DNA of 64,000 nt from Sphingobacterium sp. UBA5670 (GTDB lineage Bacteria; Bacteroidota; Bacteroidia; Sphingobacteriales; Sphingobacteriaceae), in contig NZ_DIIM01000005.1 of NCBI RefSeq assembly GCF_002420705.1, positions 546,034-610,033 on the forward strand, read 5' to 3'. Below, piece by piece: positions 17,472 through 26,971 of this stretch. The notes beneath the pieces are model-generated. The model did not search any database. It was given only the letters and a program-made list of their open reading frames with translations, and was not told where the DNA came from. Position 1 is the first letter of the stretch. Every line of letters starts with the position of its first letter. Position numbers and translations under genes: made by a program.

Positions 17472-18782
17472 ATGAAGAGATTAATCTTAACGATTGGATT
17501 TTTTATACAGCTCTGTAGCCATATTTTATTTGCCGAACAGATTGTTTGGGAATTTCGCTTTGGTGATGTTAAAAAAGACCAGACTGCAATTTCTTTAAGA
17601 GAAGCACAGGCTTATAGCGACACGCAGGGGTATGGATTTGCGTTTTCAACGGAAAAGAACGTGACTATTGATCAAAAGAATAAAATGCTGTTAAGTGACA
17701 AACCATTTTATTTCTCTGTAAAAGTTCCTGAAGGAAATTATAAAATTACGATCACTTATCGTGGCTTAAAAGATAAACCCTATTATAGTACAGTACGGTC
17801 AGAATCAAGGAGATTACAGGTAGAAAATCAGGAAGTTGTGCCAAATAGATCCGTAAATAGGACTTTTGTTGTACATATTAAGGATCCAAAGATTGCTTCC
17901 GGGGGAAGGGTTGGGCTGAAGAAACCGCGGGAGTTGCAAAAGTTGGACTGGGATGATAAGCTGACTTTGGAGTTTCAACAAACAAATTGTATTTCGGCGA
18001 TTCGTATTGAATCGATAAGCAATGTTCCAACGGTATTCTTAGCAGGAAATTCCACAGTAGTGAATCAAGAAGATGAGCCCTGGGCGTCCTGGGGACAAAT
18101 GATCCCGCGTTTTTTTGATGCAGGTGTAGCCATTGCTAATCATGCTGAATCTGGCTTAGCATTAAGTTCGTTTTTGTCCTCAAAAAGATTGGAAAAAATT
18201 CTCTCTGTCACCAAACCAGGAGACTATTTATTTATCGAATTTGGGCACAATGATCAAAAAGAAAAGGGAGAAAATGCAGGTGCATATAAAGGATACAGTG
18301 AGCGATTGCGTTATTTTGTTCGTGAATTTCGAGCGAAAGGTGGTATTCCGGTAATTCTAACTTCGACAGCACGACGTTCATTTGATGAACAAGGACATTT
18401 GGTTCATACTTTAGGTGACTTTCCTGATGCAGCTCGTAAAGTTGCGGCAGAACTTCAAGTCCCCTTGATAGATCTCAATAAGAAAACAAGTTTATTTTAT
18501 ATGGCACTAGGAGTTGAGGGATCCAAACAGGCATTTGTCCACTATCCTGCGCATACTTTCCTAAATCAGGAAAATGCACTGGCTGATAATACCCATTTTA
18601 ATCCTTACGGTGCTTATGAAATTGCAAAGATGGTACTAACTGGAATTAAAGAAAATCAATTGGCGATTGCGGGACATATCGTCGATTTTCAAGGCTTTGA
18701 TCCACAGCAGCCAGACGATTTTAAATCTTGGTATTGGCCACCAAGTCTAATTAATAGCGTTGTAAAACCAGATGGCAATTAG
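17472..18782 (+). CDS. CE12 rhamnogalacturonan acetylesterase with N-terminal carbohydrate-binding-like domain
   Basis: Exported 436-residue esterase expected to remove acetyl groups from the galacturonic acid of RG. After a signal peptide ending near LFAEQ, residues ~24-180 form a beta-sandwich of galactose-binding/CBM type (VPEGNYKITITYRG). The SGNH core follows: FLAGNSTVV with S194 (GNST in place of the usual GDST), GHND (258-261) and the D372-N-T-H375 block. It is alone between its own promoter and terminator. Two shorter single-domain CE12 genes lie at 35313 and 36092, so the three probably differ in location or acetyl position preference. Confidence 0.9.
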   Translation: MKRLILTIGFFIQLCSHILFAEQIVWEFRFGDVKKDQTAISLREAQAYSDTQGYGFAFSTEKNVTIDQKNKMLLSDKPFYFSVKVPEGNYKITITYRGLKDKPYYSTVRSESRRLQVENQEVVPNRSVNRTFVVHIKDPKIASGGRVGLKKPRELQKLDWDDKLTLEFQQTNCISAIRIESISNVPTVFLAGNSTVVNQEDEPWASWGQMIPRFFDAGVAIANHAESGLALSSFLSSKRLEKILSVTKPGDYLFIEFGHNDQKEKGENAGAYKGYSERLRYFVREFRAKGGIPVILTSTARRSFDEQGHLVHTLGDFPDAARKVAAELQVPLIDLNKKTSLFYMALGVEGSKQAFVHYPAHTFLNQENALADNTHFNPYGAYEIAKMVLTGIKENQLAIAGHIVDFQGFDPQQPDDFKSWYWPPSLINSVVKPDGN

Positions 18783-18803
18783 TTTTGTATTGATATAATG
18801 TGA

Positions 18804-18835
18804 GGGCCGAACGAGAGATTTGTTCGGCCTTTTTT
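18804..18835 (+). terminator. Rho-independent terminator after CE12 gene
   Basis: An 8-bp perfect stem (18805-18812 with 18822-18829), extended by one G-U pair, a 9-base loop and six T after the stem. Confidence 0.92.
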
Positions 18836-18982
18836 ATGCATGAATAGTTTGTTCAATTTGAGCTTTCAACTCAAAATCTTAAAAGCTTGCTCACAAACTT
18901 TGTGTTTCTGGTCGACAAGGTTGTAAAATACAGATAATTATTTACGACCTTATCAGGACAGCGCGAAGAAGAATCTGCTAAC

Positions 18983-19027
18983 CATGATACTACAGGACAG
19001 TGGATGCCAGCATATTTAATAAAATTG
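18983..19027 (+). promoter_or_regulatory. GH51 operon promoter with tandem 10-bp operator
   Basis: Direct repeats CATGATACTA (18983) and CAGGACAGTG (18993), then 17 bp, then TAAAATTG (19020), the weakest of the eight -7 boxes. The string GATACTACAGGAC here is shared exactly with the GH28 promoter at 31884. Another half-site lies 29 bp upstream. The implied leader to the GH51 start is about 190 nt. Confidence 0.55.
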
Positions 19028-19221
19028 TATCATAGATACCACTGATTATAGGCAATCAACATAAAACCATTCACAAGCATAACTTGATACAAACCGCTCA
19101 TTGGAAGTTTTTAAGGATAAATAAACGTAACATATCAATGACAGTTTACTCTTTGATTATGCATTTGTGTTTTATAATTGTAATTTTTACATTTATAAAT
19201 ATTTCTGATTAATTATAACCA

Positions 19222-21750
19222 ATGGAACGAGCTATATTCACATTAAGAGCCTGCTCTTTTTTTCTTGTAAAAGCAATTTGCTTTTTTTGTCTATTTTGGA
19301 TTTTCAGTACGCCTGCATATGCCTATAGCAGCACGATTTCTGAACCAGATTCGGCCTATTTTTTTGCTTATGCAAAAGAAAAGAATGCTGGTAGAGAGGG
19401 GCTATTATATGCCTGGAGTTTGGACGGAAAACAATGGAATTCCATCGGGACAGATCTTGCCTTTGTAAAGTCAGATTATGGTCGTTGGGGATCAGAAAAA
19501 CGGATGATAAATCCTGTATTGTTTCCTCGAAATAGTGGCGGTTGGTCCTGTGCGTGGCAATTAAGTCCTGAAAGTAATGGTTCCTATGCATATACCTTTA
19601 CCACTGATTTTTTTAATTGGGGCCGGCAAGATTATTATGTCTCATTAAAAGATTTGGATAAATCAACAGAGGCGCTTGTAAAAAACAGTTTGTTGGGCCG
19701 TGAGAATATTTCCATGAATGGCGAAAGTTTACATGGAACAAAGCTGAAAGTTTCATGGTCTGTTATTAAAGAATTAATCAAACATTATGATCTCGCATTG
19801 CTTAAGCAAAAGCAATGGTCCGAACGAAGTGTTGACGATGAGGTCCGTTTCCCGGGTCTCAAACCATTGGATGTTAAACTGACACCGAATATAGGCCATA
19901 GTAAGTCTATCAGTGATATGTTGGTGGGCGTGTTTTTTGAAGATATTAATTATGCCGCAGACGGAGGTCTATATGCGGAATTGATTCAAAATAGAGATTT
20001 TGAATATAAATTGAGCGATAAACAAGGGCATGACAAAAATTGGAACGAGAAAACAGCTTGGAGTATGGATGGCTCGGGACAATTTCATGTTGACAGTATA
20101 AATCCCATTCATCCAAATAATAAACATTATGCCAGGCTGCAAGGTGAAGGTATTCTAAGAAATAGAGGCTACGATGGGATTGCCTTGAATAAGAACGAAC
20201 GCTATGATCTTTCATTTTTTGGACGGGGCGCTGCAATTAAAGGGCGTCAACTAAAAATCCGGATAAGTACAAAAGACGGAAAGGTTCTCGATGAGAAATC
20301 CTTAATTGTTGACAGTAAAAACTGGAAAAAATATCAATTGGTATTGACAGCCAATGCAACCTGTAAGGATGCCGTATTGGAATTTGTATTTACAGATCGA
20401 CAACAATTGGATTTGGATCTGATTTCCTTATTCCCTCAGCATACATTTAAAGGACGTAAGAATGGATTACGGAAGGATCTGGCCGAGGCTATTGCGGCTT
20501 TGAATCCACGTTTTGTCCGTTTTCCGGGGGGCTGTTTAACACATGGCGATGGTATCGAAAATATCTACCATTGGTCCAATACTGTAGGGCCTTTAGAAAG
20601 CCGTGTGCCACAACGAAATATGTGGGGATATCACCAAACTGTTGGTTTAGGATATTATGAGTATTTTCAATTTTGTGAAGATATAGGTGCTTATGCTGTC
20701 CCGGTAGTGGCGGCTGGGGTACCCTGTCAAAATTCGGGCGCTCATGGTCATCCATTGGGCGGACAACAATGTGGTATTCCAATGGAGGATATGGATGACT
20801 ATATCCAGGAAGTACTTAATCTGATTGAATGGGCCAATGGGGATAAAAATAGTACCTGGGGAAAGGTACGTGCAGCAGCGGGGCACCCCGAACCATTTCA
20901 TTTAAAATATATTGGTGTAGGTAACGAAGATTTAATATCGAATGTTTTCGAGGAACGTTTTACCATGATTTACAATGCTATCCGTGCAAAATATCCCGAA
21001 ATACAAGTTATTGGAACCGCAGGGCCATTTTTTGAAGGAACCGACTATGTAGAGGGCTGGAAAATCGCTAATAAATTGAACGTACCTATTATGGACGAAC
21101 ACTACTATCAGACACCAGGCTGGTTTATTCATAATCAAGATTTCTATGATAAATATGATCGGAGTAAAGCACAGGTGTATTTGGGCGAATATGCTGCTCA
21201 TATTCATGGACGTGCGAGTACCTTGGAAGTGGCATTGGCTGAAGCGGCATATCTCACAGCATTGGAAAGAAATGGTGATGTCGTTAAGATGGCCTCTTAT
21301 GCGCCACTGTTAGCCAAAGATGGCTATACACAATGGCGTCCCGATCTTATTTATTTCTCCAATACCGATGTAAATTTAACACCATCCTATTATGTGCAGC
21401 AATTATTTGGGCGTAATAACGGAACAGAATATATTCCGGTAGAAGCAGTTTATTCTAATGCTGCCGGTGAGGTACAGAAGCGTGTGGCATTTTCTATTGT
21501 TAAAGATTCGACAGATCAATCGCTCATTGTAAAACTGGTTAATATCTTACCTGTTGCCATCAACATCGAATTGGAATTAGATCAGCTTAATCTGAAAGCT
21601 GATACGGCCCTTGTTTCTCAGTTGACAGGAAAACTGGAAAGTACAACGGCAAAACCTGAAGAAAAGACCATGGCCGTCGAAAAACTAAAAAAACAACAAT
21701 TGCCGTCTTATTCGTTAACCATTATCCGAATTCAATCGGGTGCAAAATAG
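19222..21750 (+). CDS. GH51 alpha-L-arabinofuranosidase with N-terminal beta-propeller-like module
   Basis: Exported enzyme of 842 residues expected to cleave alpha-L-arabinofuranosyl side groups. The catalytic part begins near residue 215 (VGVFFEDINYAADGG), contains FVRFPGGC, and carries the retaining pair: acid/base E569 in GVGNED and nucleophile E656 in YLGEYAAH. Ahead of it, residues ~40-155 form an unusual module (LLYAWSLDGKQWNSIG, WQLSPESNGSYAYTFTTD) resembling part of a GH43-type propeller; a similar pattern occurs in the GH43 gene at 24242. The module is too short for a full five-bladed propeller. It is first in an operon with GH115, GH43 and an acetylesterase. Confidence 0.9.
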   Translation: MERAIFTLRACSFFLVKAICFFCLFWIFSTPAYAYSSTISEPDSAYFFAYAKEKNAGREGLLYAWSLDGKQWNSIGTDLAFVKSDYGRWGSEKRMINPVLFPRNSGGWSCAWQLSPESNGSYAYTFTTDFFNWGRQDYYVSLKDLDKSTEALVKNSLLGRENISMNGESLHGTKLKVSWSVIKELIKHYDLALLKQKQWSERSVDDEVRFPGLKPLDVKLTPNIGHSKSISDMLVGVFFEDINYAADGGLYAELIQNRDFEYKLSDKQGHDKNWNEKTAWSMDGSGQFHVDSINPIHPNNKHYARLQGEGILRNRGYDGIALNKNERYDLSFFGRGAAIKGRQLKIRISTKDGKVLDEKSLIVDSKNWKKYQLVLTANATCKDAVLEFVFTDRQQLDLDLISLFPQHTFKGRKNGLRKDLAEAIAALNPRFVRFPGGCLTHGDGIENIYHWSNTVGPLESRVPQRNMWGYHQTVGLGYYEYFQFCEDIGAYAVPVVAAGVPCQNSGAHGHPLGGQQCGIPMEDMDDYIQEVLNLIEWANGDKNSTWGKVRAAAGHPEPFHLKYIGVGNEDLISNVFEERFTMIYNAIRAKYPEIQVIGTAGPFFEGTDYVEGWKIANKLNVPIMDEHYYQTPGWFIHNQDFYDKYDRSKAQVYLGEYAAHIHGRASTLEVALAEAAYLTALERNGDVVKMASYAPLLAKDGYTQWRPDLIYFSNTDVNLTPSYYVQQLFGRNNGTEYIPVEAVYSNAAGEVQKRVAFSIVKDSTDQSLIVKLVNILPVAINIELELDQLNLKADTALVSQLTGKLESTTAKPEEKTMAVEKLKKQQLPSYSLTIIRIQSGAK

Positions 21751-21765
21751 CCCAATTCAACTCAT

Positions 21766-24180
21766 ATGATACACCCAGCTTTGAAGAAAAAGTCTATTTT
21801 AGTTTTTATTAATCTCTGTTTGGCAATTGCGCCGTTGTTTGCCAGTTCAGGATTCAATCTGATCAAAAATAATCGGGCTGCGAATATCTATTATGGAGGC
21901 AGTAGCCCTGTGGTTGAAACCGCATTGGAACTGTTGGCTGCAGACGCGCAGCAGGTTGGCCAATCTGCTTTTAAACGAATCGACAATGCAGATGCCGGAG
22001 CAATTATAATTGGGGAGTTAAATGATCCAATTATCGACAAATTGATAAAGGATCATCCCATTTCTCTCTCAGATATCAAAGATAAATGGGAGGCTTTTTA
22101 TCTGAAAGTAATTCAAATGGAAAAAGTACCAACTCTGTTGATTATCGGGTCTGATGCTAGAGGTACGGCATACGGTGTGATGGAAATTTCCAGAAAATTA
22201 GGTGTTTCTCCATGGAGTTGGTGGGCAGATGTGGTTCCCCGTAAAAAATCAACGATTTCTTTGCCTGCCGATTTTGAAGACAAGCAATTTCCTAAAGTGC
22301 AATTCCGGGGGATTTTTATAAATGACGAGGACTGGGGATTGACGCCTTGGAGCAGTAAAACCTATGAGCCCGAAGCAAAGTTGGATGCAGGAATTGATCC
22401 AGCGAAAACAAAAAAAATGGCTACGGTCGGGCCTAAGACGTACGCCCGTATTTTTGAATTATTGTTACGCCTTCGAGCCAACTCGATCTGGCCAGCGATG
22501 CATGAAGTAACTGTCCCTTTCTATTTTGTCCAAGGAAATCGGGAAATGGCCGAAAAATATGGAATATATATCGGCTCATCGCATTGTGAGCCCCTCGCTC
22601 GAAATAGTGCGACGGAATGGGATATTGTAGGTCAGGGCCCCTATAACTATTTGACAAATAAAAATGAAATTATTAATTATTGGTCCAATCGGCTTAAAAC
22701 ACTCGGTCAATCTCATCATATATTTACACTTGGTATGCGTGGGAAACACGATGGAGCAATGGAGGGTGTCAAAACAATAGCCGCATATAAAGATGCCTTC
22801 AATGAGGTCCTCAAGGATCAGACGGATCTATTAAAAAAATATGTCAATTTAGATCCAACGAAAATTCCCCAAGTCGTTATACCCTATAAGGAGGTATTGG
22901 ACGTCTACCGCGCCGGTATAGCTATTCCTGACTATGCTACATTGATGTGGTGTGACGATAATTATGGCTATATTACTCATTTTCCAGATCAGAAAGAAAG
23001 AAAAAGAACAGGCGGTAACGGACTTTATTATCATGTTTCCTACTGGGGTAGGCCGCATGACTATCTTTGGTTGTCGACGATGAGTCCGGCGCTGATCTAT
23101 CAGCAGCTTTATACAGCTTATCAACATGATGTTAAAAAAATGTGGATTGTCAATGTTGGGGATATTAAGCCTGCTGAATACCAAATTGAACTACTGATGG
23201 ATATGGCATGGAATATGGATCAGGTAGAGAAAATAGGCATCTATCAGCATATGAGCCAATTTTTGCAACGGGAGTTTGGACATCGTTTGGCGAAGAAGAT
23301 CGTGCCGATTATGCAGGAACATTATCGGTTGGCTCATATTCGAAAGCCTGAGTTTATGGGAAATACACGTACGGAAGAGAAAGATCCAGCCTATAAAATT
23401 GTTAAAGACCTACCCTGGTCCGAACAGCAGATTCAAAAGCGATTATTACAGTATAAACATATTCAAGATGCAGTCACCGCAATTGAGGCATCAGTTCCTT
23501 TGGAGCGAAAGGATGCATATTTTGAATTAGTCCTGTATCCGGTTGTTGCAGCGGCAAAGATGAATGAAAAACACCTTTATGCACAGTTGGCTCGTCATGG
23601 CAAAGCTGAATGGCAAAAAAGCCACGATGCCTATGATAAAATCGTTTCCTTAACTGCGCAATACAATGCCTTGAATAAAGGTAAGTGGAAGGGTATGATG
23701 GATTATAAACCAAGAAATCTTGCGGTTTTCGATAAGATTGTAGAAGAAAACGCTGTTGTTCCTATGGTCAATGATGATCAGCCCGCCAAGAGGATTCCTG
23801 GTAAAGATTTAAAAGGCTCAATCGGATATGAAGGGTTGGGCTATCAAGGGCAGGCCGCAGCGATCCCATTGGACGTAGAAGCTAGTTATAGACTCAAGGG
23901 ATTAGAGGGCGATTCTGTTACCATTGTCATCCACTTGCTGCCTACACACCCGGTCTCTTCAGATGATTTACGTTTTGAAGTTTCCTTGGGGCAACAGCAT
24001 TCGCCTGCCATTTCCTATAAAACCATCGGACGAAGTGAAGAATGGAAAGAGAATGTCTTGCGCAACCAGGCTATTCGAACGATTAAATTTAAGGTAGCTT
24101 CATTGCAACAGAACATATTGCGTATCAAAGCGCTTGATGAGGGCGTAGTGATTGATGAAGTAACACTATATTTGGATTAA
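21766..24180 (+). CDS. GH115 alpha-glucuronidase
   Basis: Exported 804-residue enzyme of the GH115 family, which removes terminal (4-O-methyl-)glucuronic acid from xylans, arabinogalactan or pectic side chains. Family blocks are clear: GSDARGTAYGVMEISRKLG, SPWSWWADVVP, FRGIFINDEDWGLTPW, RLRANSIWPAMHE and DDNYGYITHFP. A signal peptide ends near PLFASSG. C-terminal beta-domains begin around residue 660. No xylanase genes are nearby, so the likely target is glucuronic acid on RG-I or arabinogalactan side chains. It starts 15 bp after GH51 and ends 61 bp before GH43. Confidence 0.92.
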   Translation: MIHPALKKKSILVFINLCLAIAPLFASSGFNLIKNNRAANIYYGGSSPVVETALELLAADAQQVGQSAFKRIDNADAGAIIIGELNDPIIDKLIKDHPISLSDIKDKWEAFYLKVIQMEKVPTLLIIGSDARGTAYGVMEISRKLGVSPWSWWADVVPRKKSTISLPADFEDKQFPKVQFRGIFINDEDWGLTPWSSKTYEPEAKLDAGIDPAKTKKMATVGPKTYARIFELLLRLRANSIWPAMHEVTVPFYFVQGNREMAEKYGIYIGSSHCEPLARNSATEWDIVGQGPYNYLTNKNEIINYWSNRLKTLGQSHHIFTLGMRGKHDGAMEGVKTIAAYKDAFNEVLKDQTDLLKKYVNLDPTKIPQVVIPYKEVLDVYRAGIAIPDYATLMWCDDNYGYITHFPDQKERKRTGGNGLYYHVSYWGRPHDYLWLSTMSPALIYQQLYTAYQHDVKKMWIVNVGDIKPAEYQIELLMDMAWNMDQVEKIGIYQHMSQFLQREFGHRLAKKIVPIMQEHYRLAHIRKPEFMGNTRTEEKDPAYKIVKDLPWSEQQIQKRLLQYKHIQDAVTAIEASVPLERKDAYFELVLYPVVAAAKMNEKHLYAQLARHGKAEWQKSHDAYDKIVSLTAQYNALNKGKWKGMMDYKPRNLAVFDKIVEENAVVPMVNDDQPAKRIPGKDLKGSIGYEGLGYQGQAAAIPLDVEASYRLKGLEGDSVTIVIHLLPTHPVSSDDLRFEVSLGQQHSPAISYKTIGRSEEWKENVLRNQAIRTIKFKVASLQQNILRIKALDEGVVIDEVTLYLD

Positions 24181-24241
24181 AGTATTCGTTTCCTACTGTG
24201 TAATGGAAACTCGTTATAAACTTATTCATAAGATTGTATAA

Positions 24242-25180
24242 ATGAAAAAACAATTTCTAGTCACGCTCTTGGTTATTTTGACCTGTCTCGTTAAGGCACA
24301 ATCTCCGGTATACCTTTTCTCCTATTTTGTGGGCAATGGCGCCGACGGGTTACATCTTGCTTATAGTTTAGACGGTTTGAAATGGGAACCATTGAATCAG
24401 GGAAAAGCTTTCTTAGTACCAACGGTAGGAAAAGATAGACTGATGCGTGATCCTAGTATTTGCCAGGGTCCTGATGGTACCTTTCACCTTGTGTGGACAA
24501 CAGGCTGGTGGGATAAAATTATCGGATATTCCTCTTCCAAAGACTTGATGCATTGGACCGATCAAAAAGCAATACCTGTCATGGTAGATGAGTCTGATGC
24601 TAAAAATGCATGGGCTCCGGAGCTTTTTTACGACAAAGACACAAAAGAATATTATATCATTTGGGCCACGACAATTCCTGGTCGACATAAAGAGGTGCAG
24701 ACAAGCGATAGTGAAAAAGGCTTAAACCACCGGATGTATAGTGTGACGACAAAGGATTTTAAACGTTTTTCAAAAACCAAGTTATTTTTTGACCCTGAAT
24801 TTAGTGTCATCGATGCAGCCATTATACAACAGGCCAATAAGGAATATATGATGGTGCTGAAAAATGAAAATTCTAATCCGCCGGAGAAAAACCTTAGAAT
24901 CACGACAACAAAGAATTTAGCCAAAGGATTTCCGACTACTGTCTCTCAACCAATCACAGGCGGTTATTGGGCGGAGGGTCCTGCTCCGCTGCAAGTAGGG
25001 GAGTATATATATGTATATTTCGATAAATACCGCGACCATAAGTATGGAGCTGTAAGAAGCAAAGATGGTATCAACTGGGAAGATGTTTCTGATCTGGTGA
25101 GCTTTCCGAAGGGAGTACGTCATGGAACAGCTTTTACGGTCAACCAAACGGTTTTATCAACTTTATTAAAAGTAAACTGA
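24242..25180 (+). CDS. GH43-family beta-propeller glycosidase
   Basis: Exported protein of 312 residues with signal peptide ending at VKAQS. The five-bladed propeller shows candidate catalytic residues in the usual GH43 order: D70 in LMRDPS, D191 in VIDAAI and E245 in WAEGPAP, with WAPELFY between. GH43 enzymes act mostly as alpha-L-arabinofuranosidases, beta-xylosidases or galactosidases; context with GH51 and GH127 favours arabinose or galactose side chains of pectin. It lies 13 bp upstream of the acetylesterase gene. The exact subfamily cannot be told by eye. Confidence 0.85.
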   Translation: MKKQFLVTLLVILTCLVKAQSPVYLFSYFVGNGADGLHLAYSLDGLKWEPLNQGKAFLVPTVGKDRLMRDPSICQGPDGTFHLVWTTGWWDKIIGYSSSKDLMHWTDQKAIPVMVDESDAKNAWAPELFYDKDTKEYYIIWATTIPGRHKEVQTSDSEKGLNHRMYSVTTKDFKRFSKTKLFFDPEFSVIDAAIIQQANKEYMMVLKNENSNPPEKNLRITTTKNLAKGFPTTVSQPITGGYWAEGPAPLQVGEYIYVYFDKYRDHKYGAVRSKDGINWEDVSDLVSFPKGVRHGTAFTVNQTVLSTLLKVN

Positions 25181-25193
25181 TAGCTTTTTTAAC

Positions 25194-26618
25194 ATGAAGA
25201 AAATCCTCTTTTCCTTTATTTTGGCAGGCATTGCGTTCAGCACACAGGCTAAAGTCACATTACCACATGTTTTTGGATCGAATATGGTACTTCAGCAAGG
25301 AAAACCAGTGGTGGTATGGGGGCATGCGGATCCTCAGGAAAAGATTGAAGTCAGATTGAAAGGTTTGACAAGAAAAACAGTGGCCAATCAAAAGGGAGCA
25401 TGGAGCGTTACCTTTACAGCTCAAAAAGCAAGTTTCGATGCATTTACTATGGAAGTAAAGGGAGATAATACAATTTTGCTGAAAAATGTTGTTGTTGGTG
25501 AAGTTTGGCTATGTTCGGGGCAGTCTAATATGGAGTATACGATGCAGTTACGTAAGGGTTATAAGAAGCCTGCTGTAGGCGTTGATCGGGCGGAGGAAGA
25601 ATTGCGACAACCTGAAAATCCAAAAATTCGCTTATTCCTTGTTGCCAAAAAGAAAGGGCAGCAGGACGATGTGGAAACGAAGGGATGGGAAGTAGCCGAT
25701 CCGAATTCACTCGCGCAATTTTCGGCTCCGGGTTATTTCTTTGGAAAGACCCTGCAACAGCAGCTGAATGTTCCCGTGGGATTGATCAGTTCATCCTGGG
25801 GTGGCAGTAGGATAGAGCCATGGACACCTTTGGAAGCCTATCAAAACTCCAGCACTTTTAAACAGGAAACCCGAAATGGTGAAACGAAAATTGAAAATGC
25901 TGTCGCGGGGGAAATGTATGAAGCCATGATTCGTCCATTAGCGCCTTTTGCGATGAAAGGATTTATCTGGTATCAAGGTGAAAGCAATCTTATGTTTGAG
26001 GATGCACGTTACTATGCAAAACAAAAATTGCTGATTGATACCTGGCGTAAAAACTGGAAGGACAAAAATATGCCTTTTTACTATGTACAGATTGCCCCTT
26101 ATTATTATAGTAAAAGAAAGGATAAAACACAGCATAATGTAGAGGCGTTGCCGTGGTTTTGGGAGATTCAGACAAAATGCATGGACATTAAAAATTCGGG
26201 AATGGCTGTCGTCACAGATTTGGTCGACGACCTTTCTGACATACACCCATCCTATAAATGGGAAGTAGGACGTCGTTTGGCATTATGGCCACTGGCATTT
26301 GATTATGGTCAAAAGAATATTGTTTTTTCAGGCCCACAATATAAAAGTAAAAAGATAGTCGGAAATAGCGTGGTCCTGAACTTTAAGTATATTGGCAGCG
26401 GATTGCAATGTAGAGGCGATCAATTGACCTGGTTTGAGATTGCTGGGGCAGATGGCAGGTTTGTATCTGCTGAAGCGAAGATCGAGGGTGATCGTGTTAT
26501 TGTATCTGCAGCATCGGTAAGGTCTCCAAAACAGGTTCGCTTTGGTTGGCATGAAACAGCGCGTCCCAATTTTTTTAATCAGGAAGGACTACCTGCATTA
26601 CCTTTTAGAACGGAGTAG
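25194..26618 (+). CDS. SGNH carbohydrate acetylesterase (sialate O-acetylesterase-like), copy 2
   Basis: Exported 474-residue paralogue of the gene at 7150, same architecture: signal peptide ending near STQAK, beta-sandwich (VFGSNMVLQQGKPVVVWGHA), nucleophile block LCSGQSNMEY (S111), WYQGESNL, and SDIHPSYK with D349 and H351. This copy keeps the Asp-Ile-His block that copy 1 has altered. It probably deacetylates branched sugars so that the co-expressed GH51, GH115 and GH43 can act. It is the last gene of its operon; no strong terminator follows it, only the hairpin element at 26641. Confidence 0.88.
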   Translation: MKKILFSFILAGIAFSTQAKVTLPHVFGSNMVLQQGKPVVVWGHADPQEKIEVRLKGLTRKTVANQKGAWSVTFTAQKASFDAFTMEVKGDNTILLKNVVVGEVWLCSGQSNMEYTMQLRKGYKKPAVGVDRAEEELRQPENPKIRLFLVAKKKGQQDDVETKGWEVADPNSLAQFSAPGYFFGKTLQQQLNVPVGLISSSWGGSRIEPWTPLEAYQNSSTFKQETRNGETKIENAVAGEMYEAMIRPLAPFAMKGFIWYQGESNLMFEDARYYAKQKLLIDTWRKNWKDKNMPFYYVQIAPYYYSKRKDKTQHNVEALPWFWEIQTKCMDIKNSGMAVVTDLVDDLSDIHPSYKWEVGRRLALWPLAFDYGQKNIVFSGPQYKSKKIVGNSVVLNFKYIGSGLQCRGDQLTWFEIAGADGRFVSAEAKIEGDRVIVSAASVRSPKQVRFGWHETARPNFFNQEGLPALPFRTE

Positions 26619-26640
26619 TATGTTTTTGAGTGTTATAAAA

Positions 26641-26770
26641 AAAGGTTTTCAAACGGAGAGAATGAAAACCTTTAAAATAACCAATTAATCCTAAATTTAT
26701 GATAAAAAATATGATGCTATTTTATGGGTGTTCCTTTGATAAACCTCATCTGGTTTTATCTAAATTATAA
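26641..26770 (+). other. Hairpin plus 23-codon mini-ORF, copy 2
   Basis: A perfect 10-bp stem, AAAGGTTTTC (26641) with GAAAACCTTT (26664), has the loop AAACGGAGAGAAT. It is followed by CCTAAATTTATGA, whose ATG at 26699 opens a 23-residue ORF ending at 26770. Stem, loop start (AAACGG) and the CCTAAAnTTATGA start context match copy 1 at 17250, while the encoded peptides do not match. The T-run after the stem is weak (TTT), so it is a poor terminator. Confidence 0.5.
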
Positions 26771-26911
26771 TTTACGTACTTACCATTTAAATTGGGGAAT
26801 AGCCAATTTAGTAAGACAAGTTTAAGTATACCGAATTGATTTGTCATCCTGTGCTGTTCTGTAACAACGGGATGGTCTGCCTGGGTATAGATGTTGAAGA
26901 CCAAAGCTATT

Positions 26912-26956
26912 CAGGTAAGTTCAGGATGCTTAAGTGTCCTGAACTTTTTATTTTAG
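26912..26956 (+). promoter_or_regulatory. GH2 promoter with tandem operator and inverted extra half-site
   Basis: Direct repeats CAGGTAAGTT (26912) and CAGGATGCTT (26922), then 17 bp, then TATTTTAG (26949). An inverted half-site TCCTGAAC (26937-26944) makes a perfect 9-bp inverted repeat with AGTTCAGGA at 26918-26926. The string GTAAGTTCAGGAT is shared exactly with the SusC promoter at 45912. The leader would be only about 10-15 nt. Confidence 0.7.
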
Positions 26957-26971
26957 AGGTTTGCTAATACA

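Larger units (their letters stand above)
18783..19221 (+). other. Intergenic region before GH51: terminator, operator sites, long leader
   Basis: It holds the CE12 terminator, a single half-site CAGGACAGCG at 18954, the tandem repeats at 18983-19002, a weak -7 box, and then nearly 200 bases of AT-rich untranslated leader before the ATG at 19222. I found no convincing ORF or additional strong structure in the leader. Confidence 0.7.
26619..26971 (+). other. Intergenic region before GH2: hairpin/mini-ORF element and promoter
   Basis: It holds copy 2 of the hairpin/mini-ORF element, an inverted half-site in TCATCCTGTGC near 26844, and the tandem-repeat promoter of the GH2 gene with an additional inverted half-site. 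The middle part (26771-26840) is AT-rich with nothing else visible. Confidence 0.75.

Noticed and set aside
26918..26956. Intrinsic terminator immediately upstream of the GH2 gene
   Set aside because: The inverted repeat followed by T-run looks like one. It overlaps the shared operator layout and lies before the predicted transcription start, so I treat it as a regulatory site.
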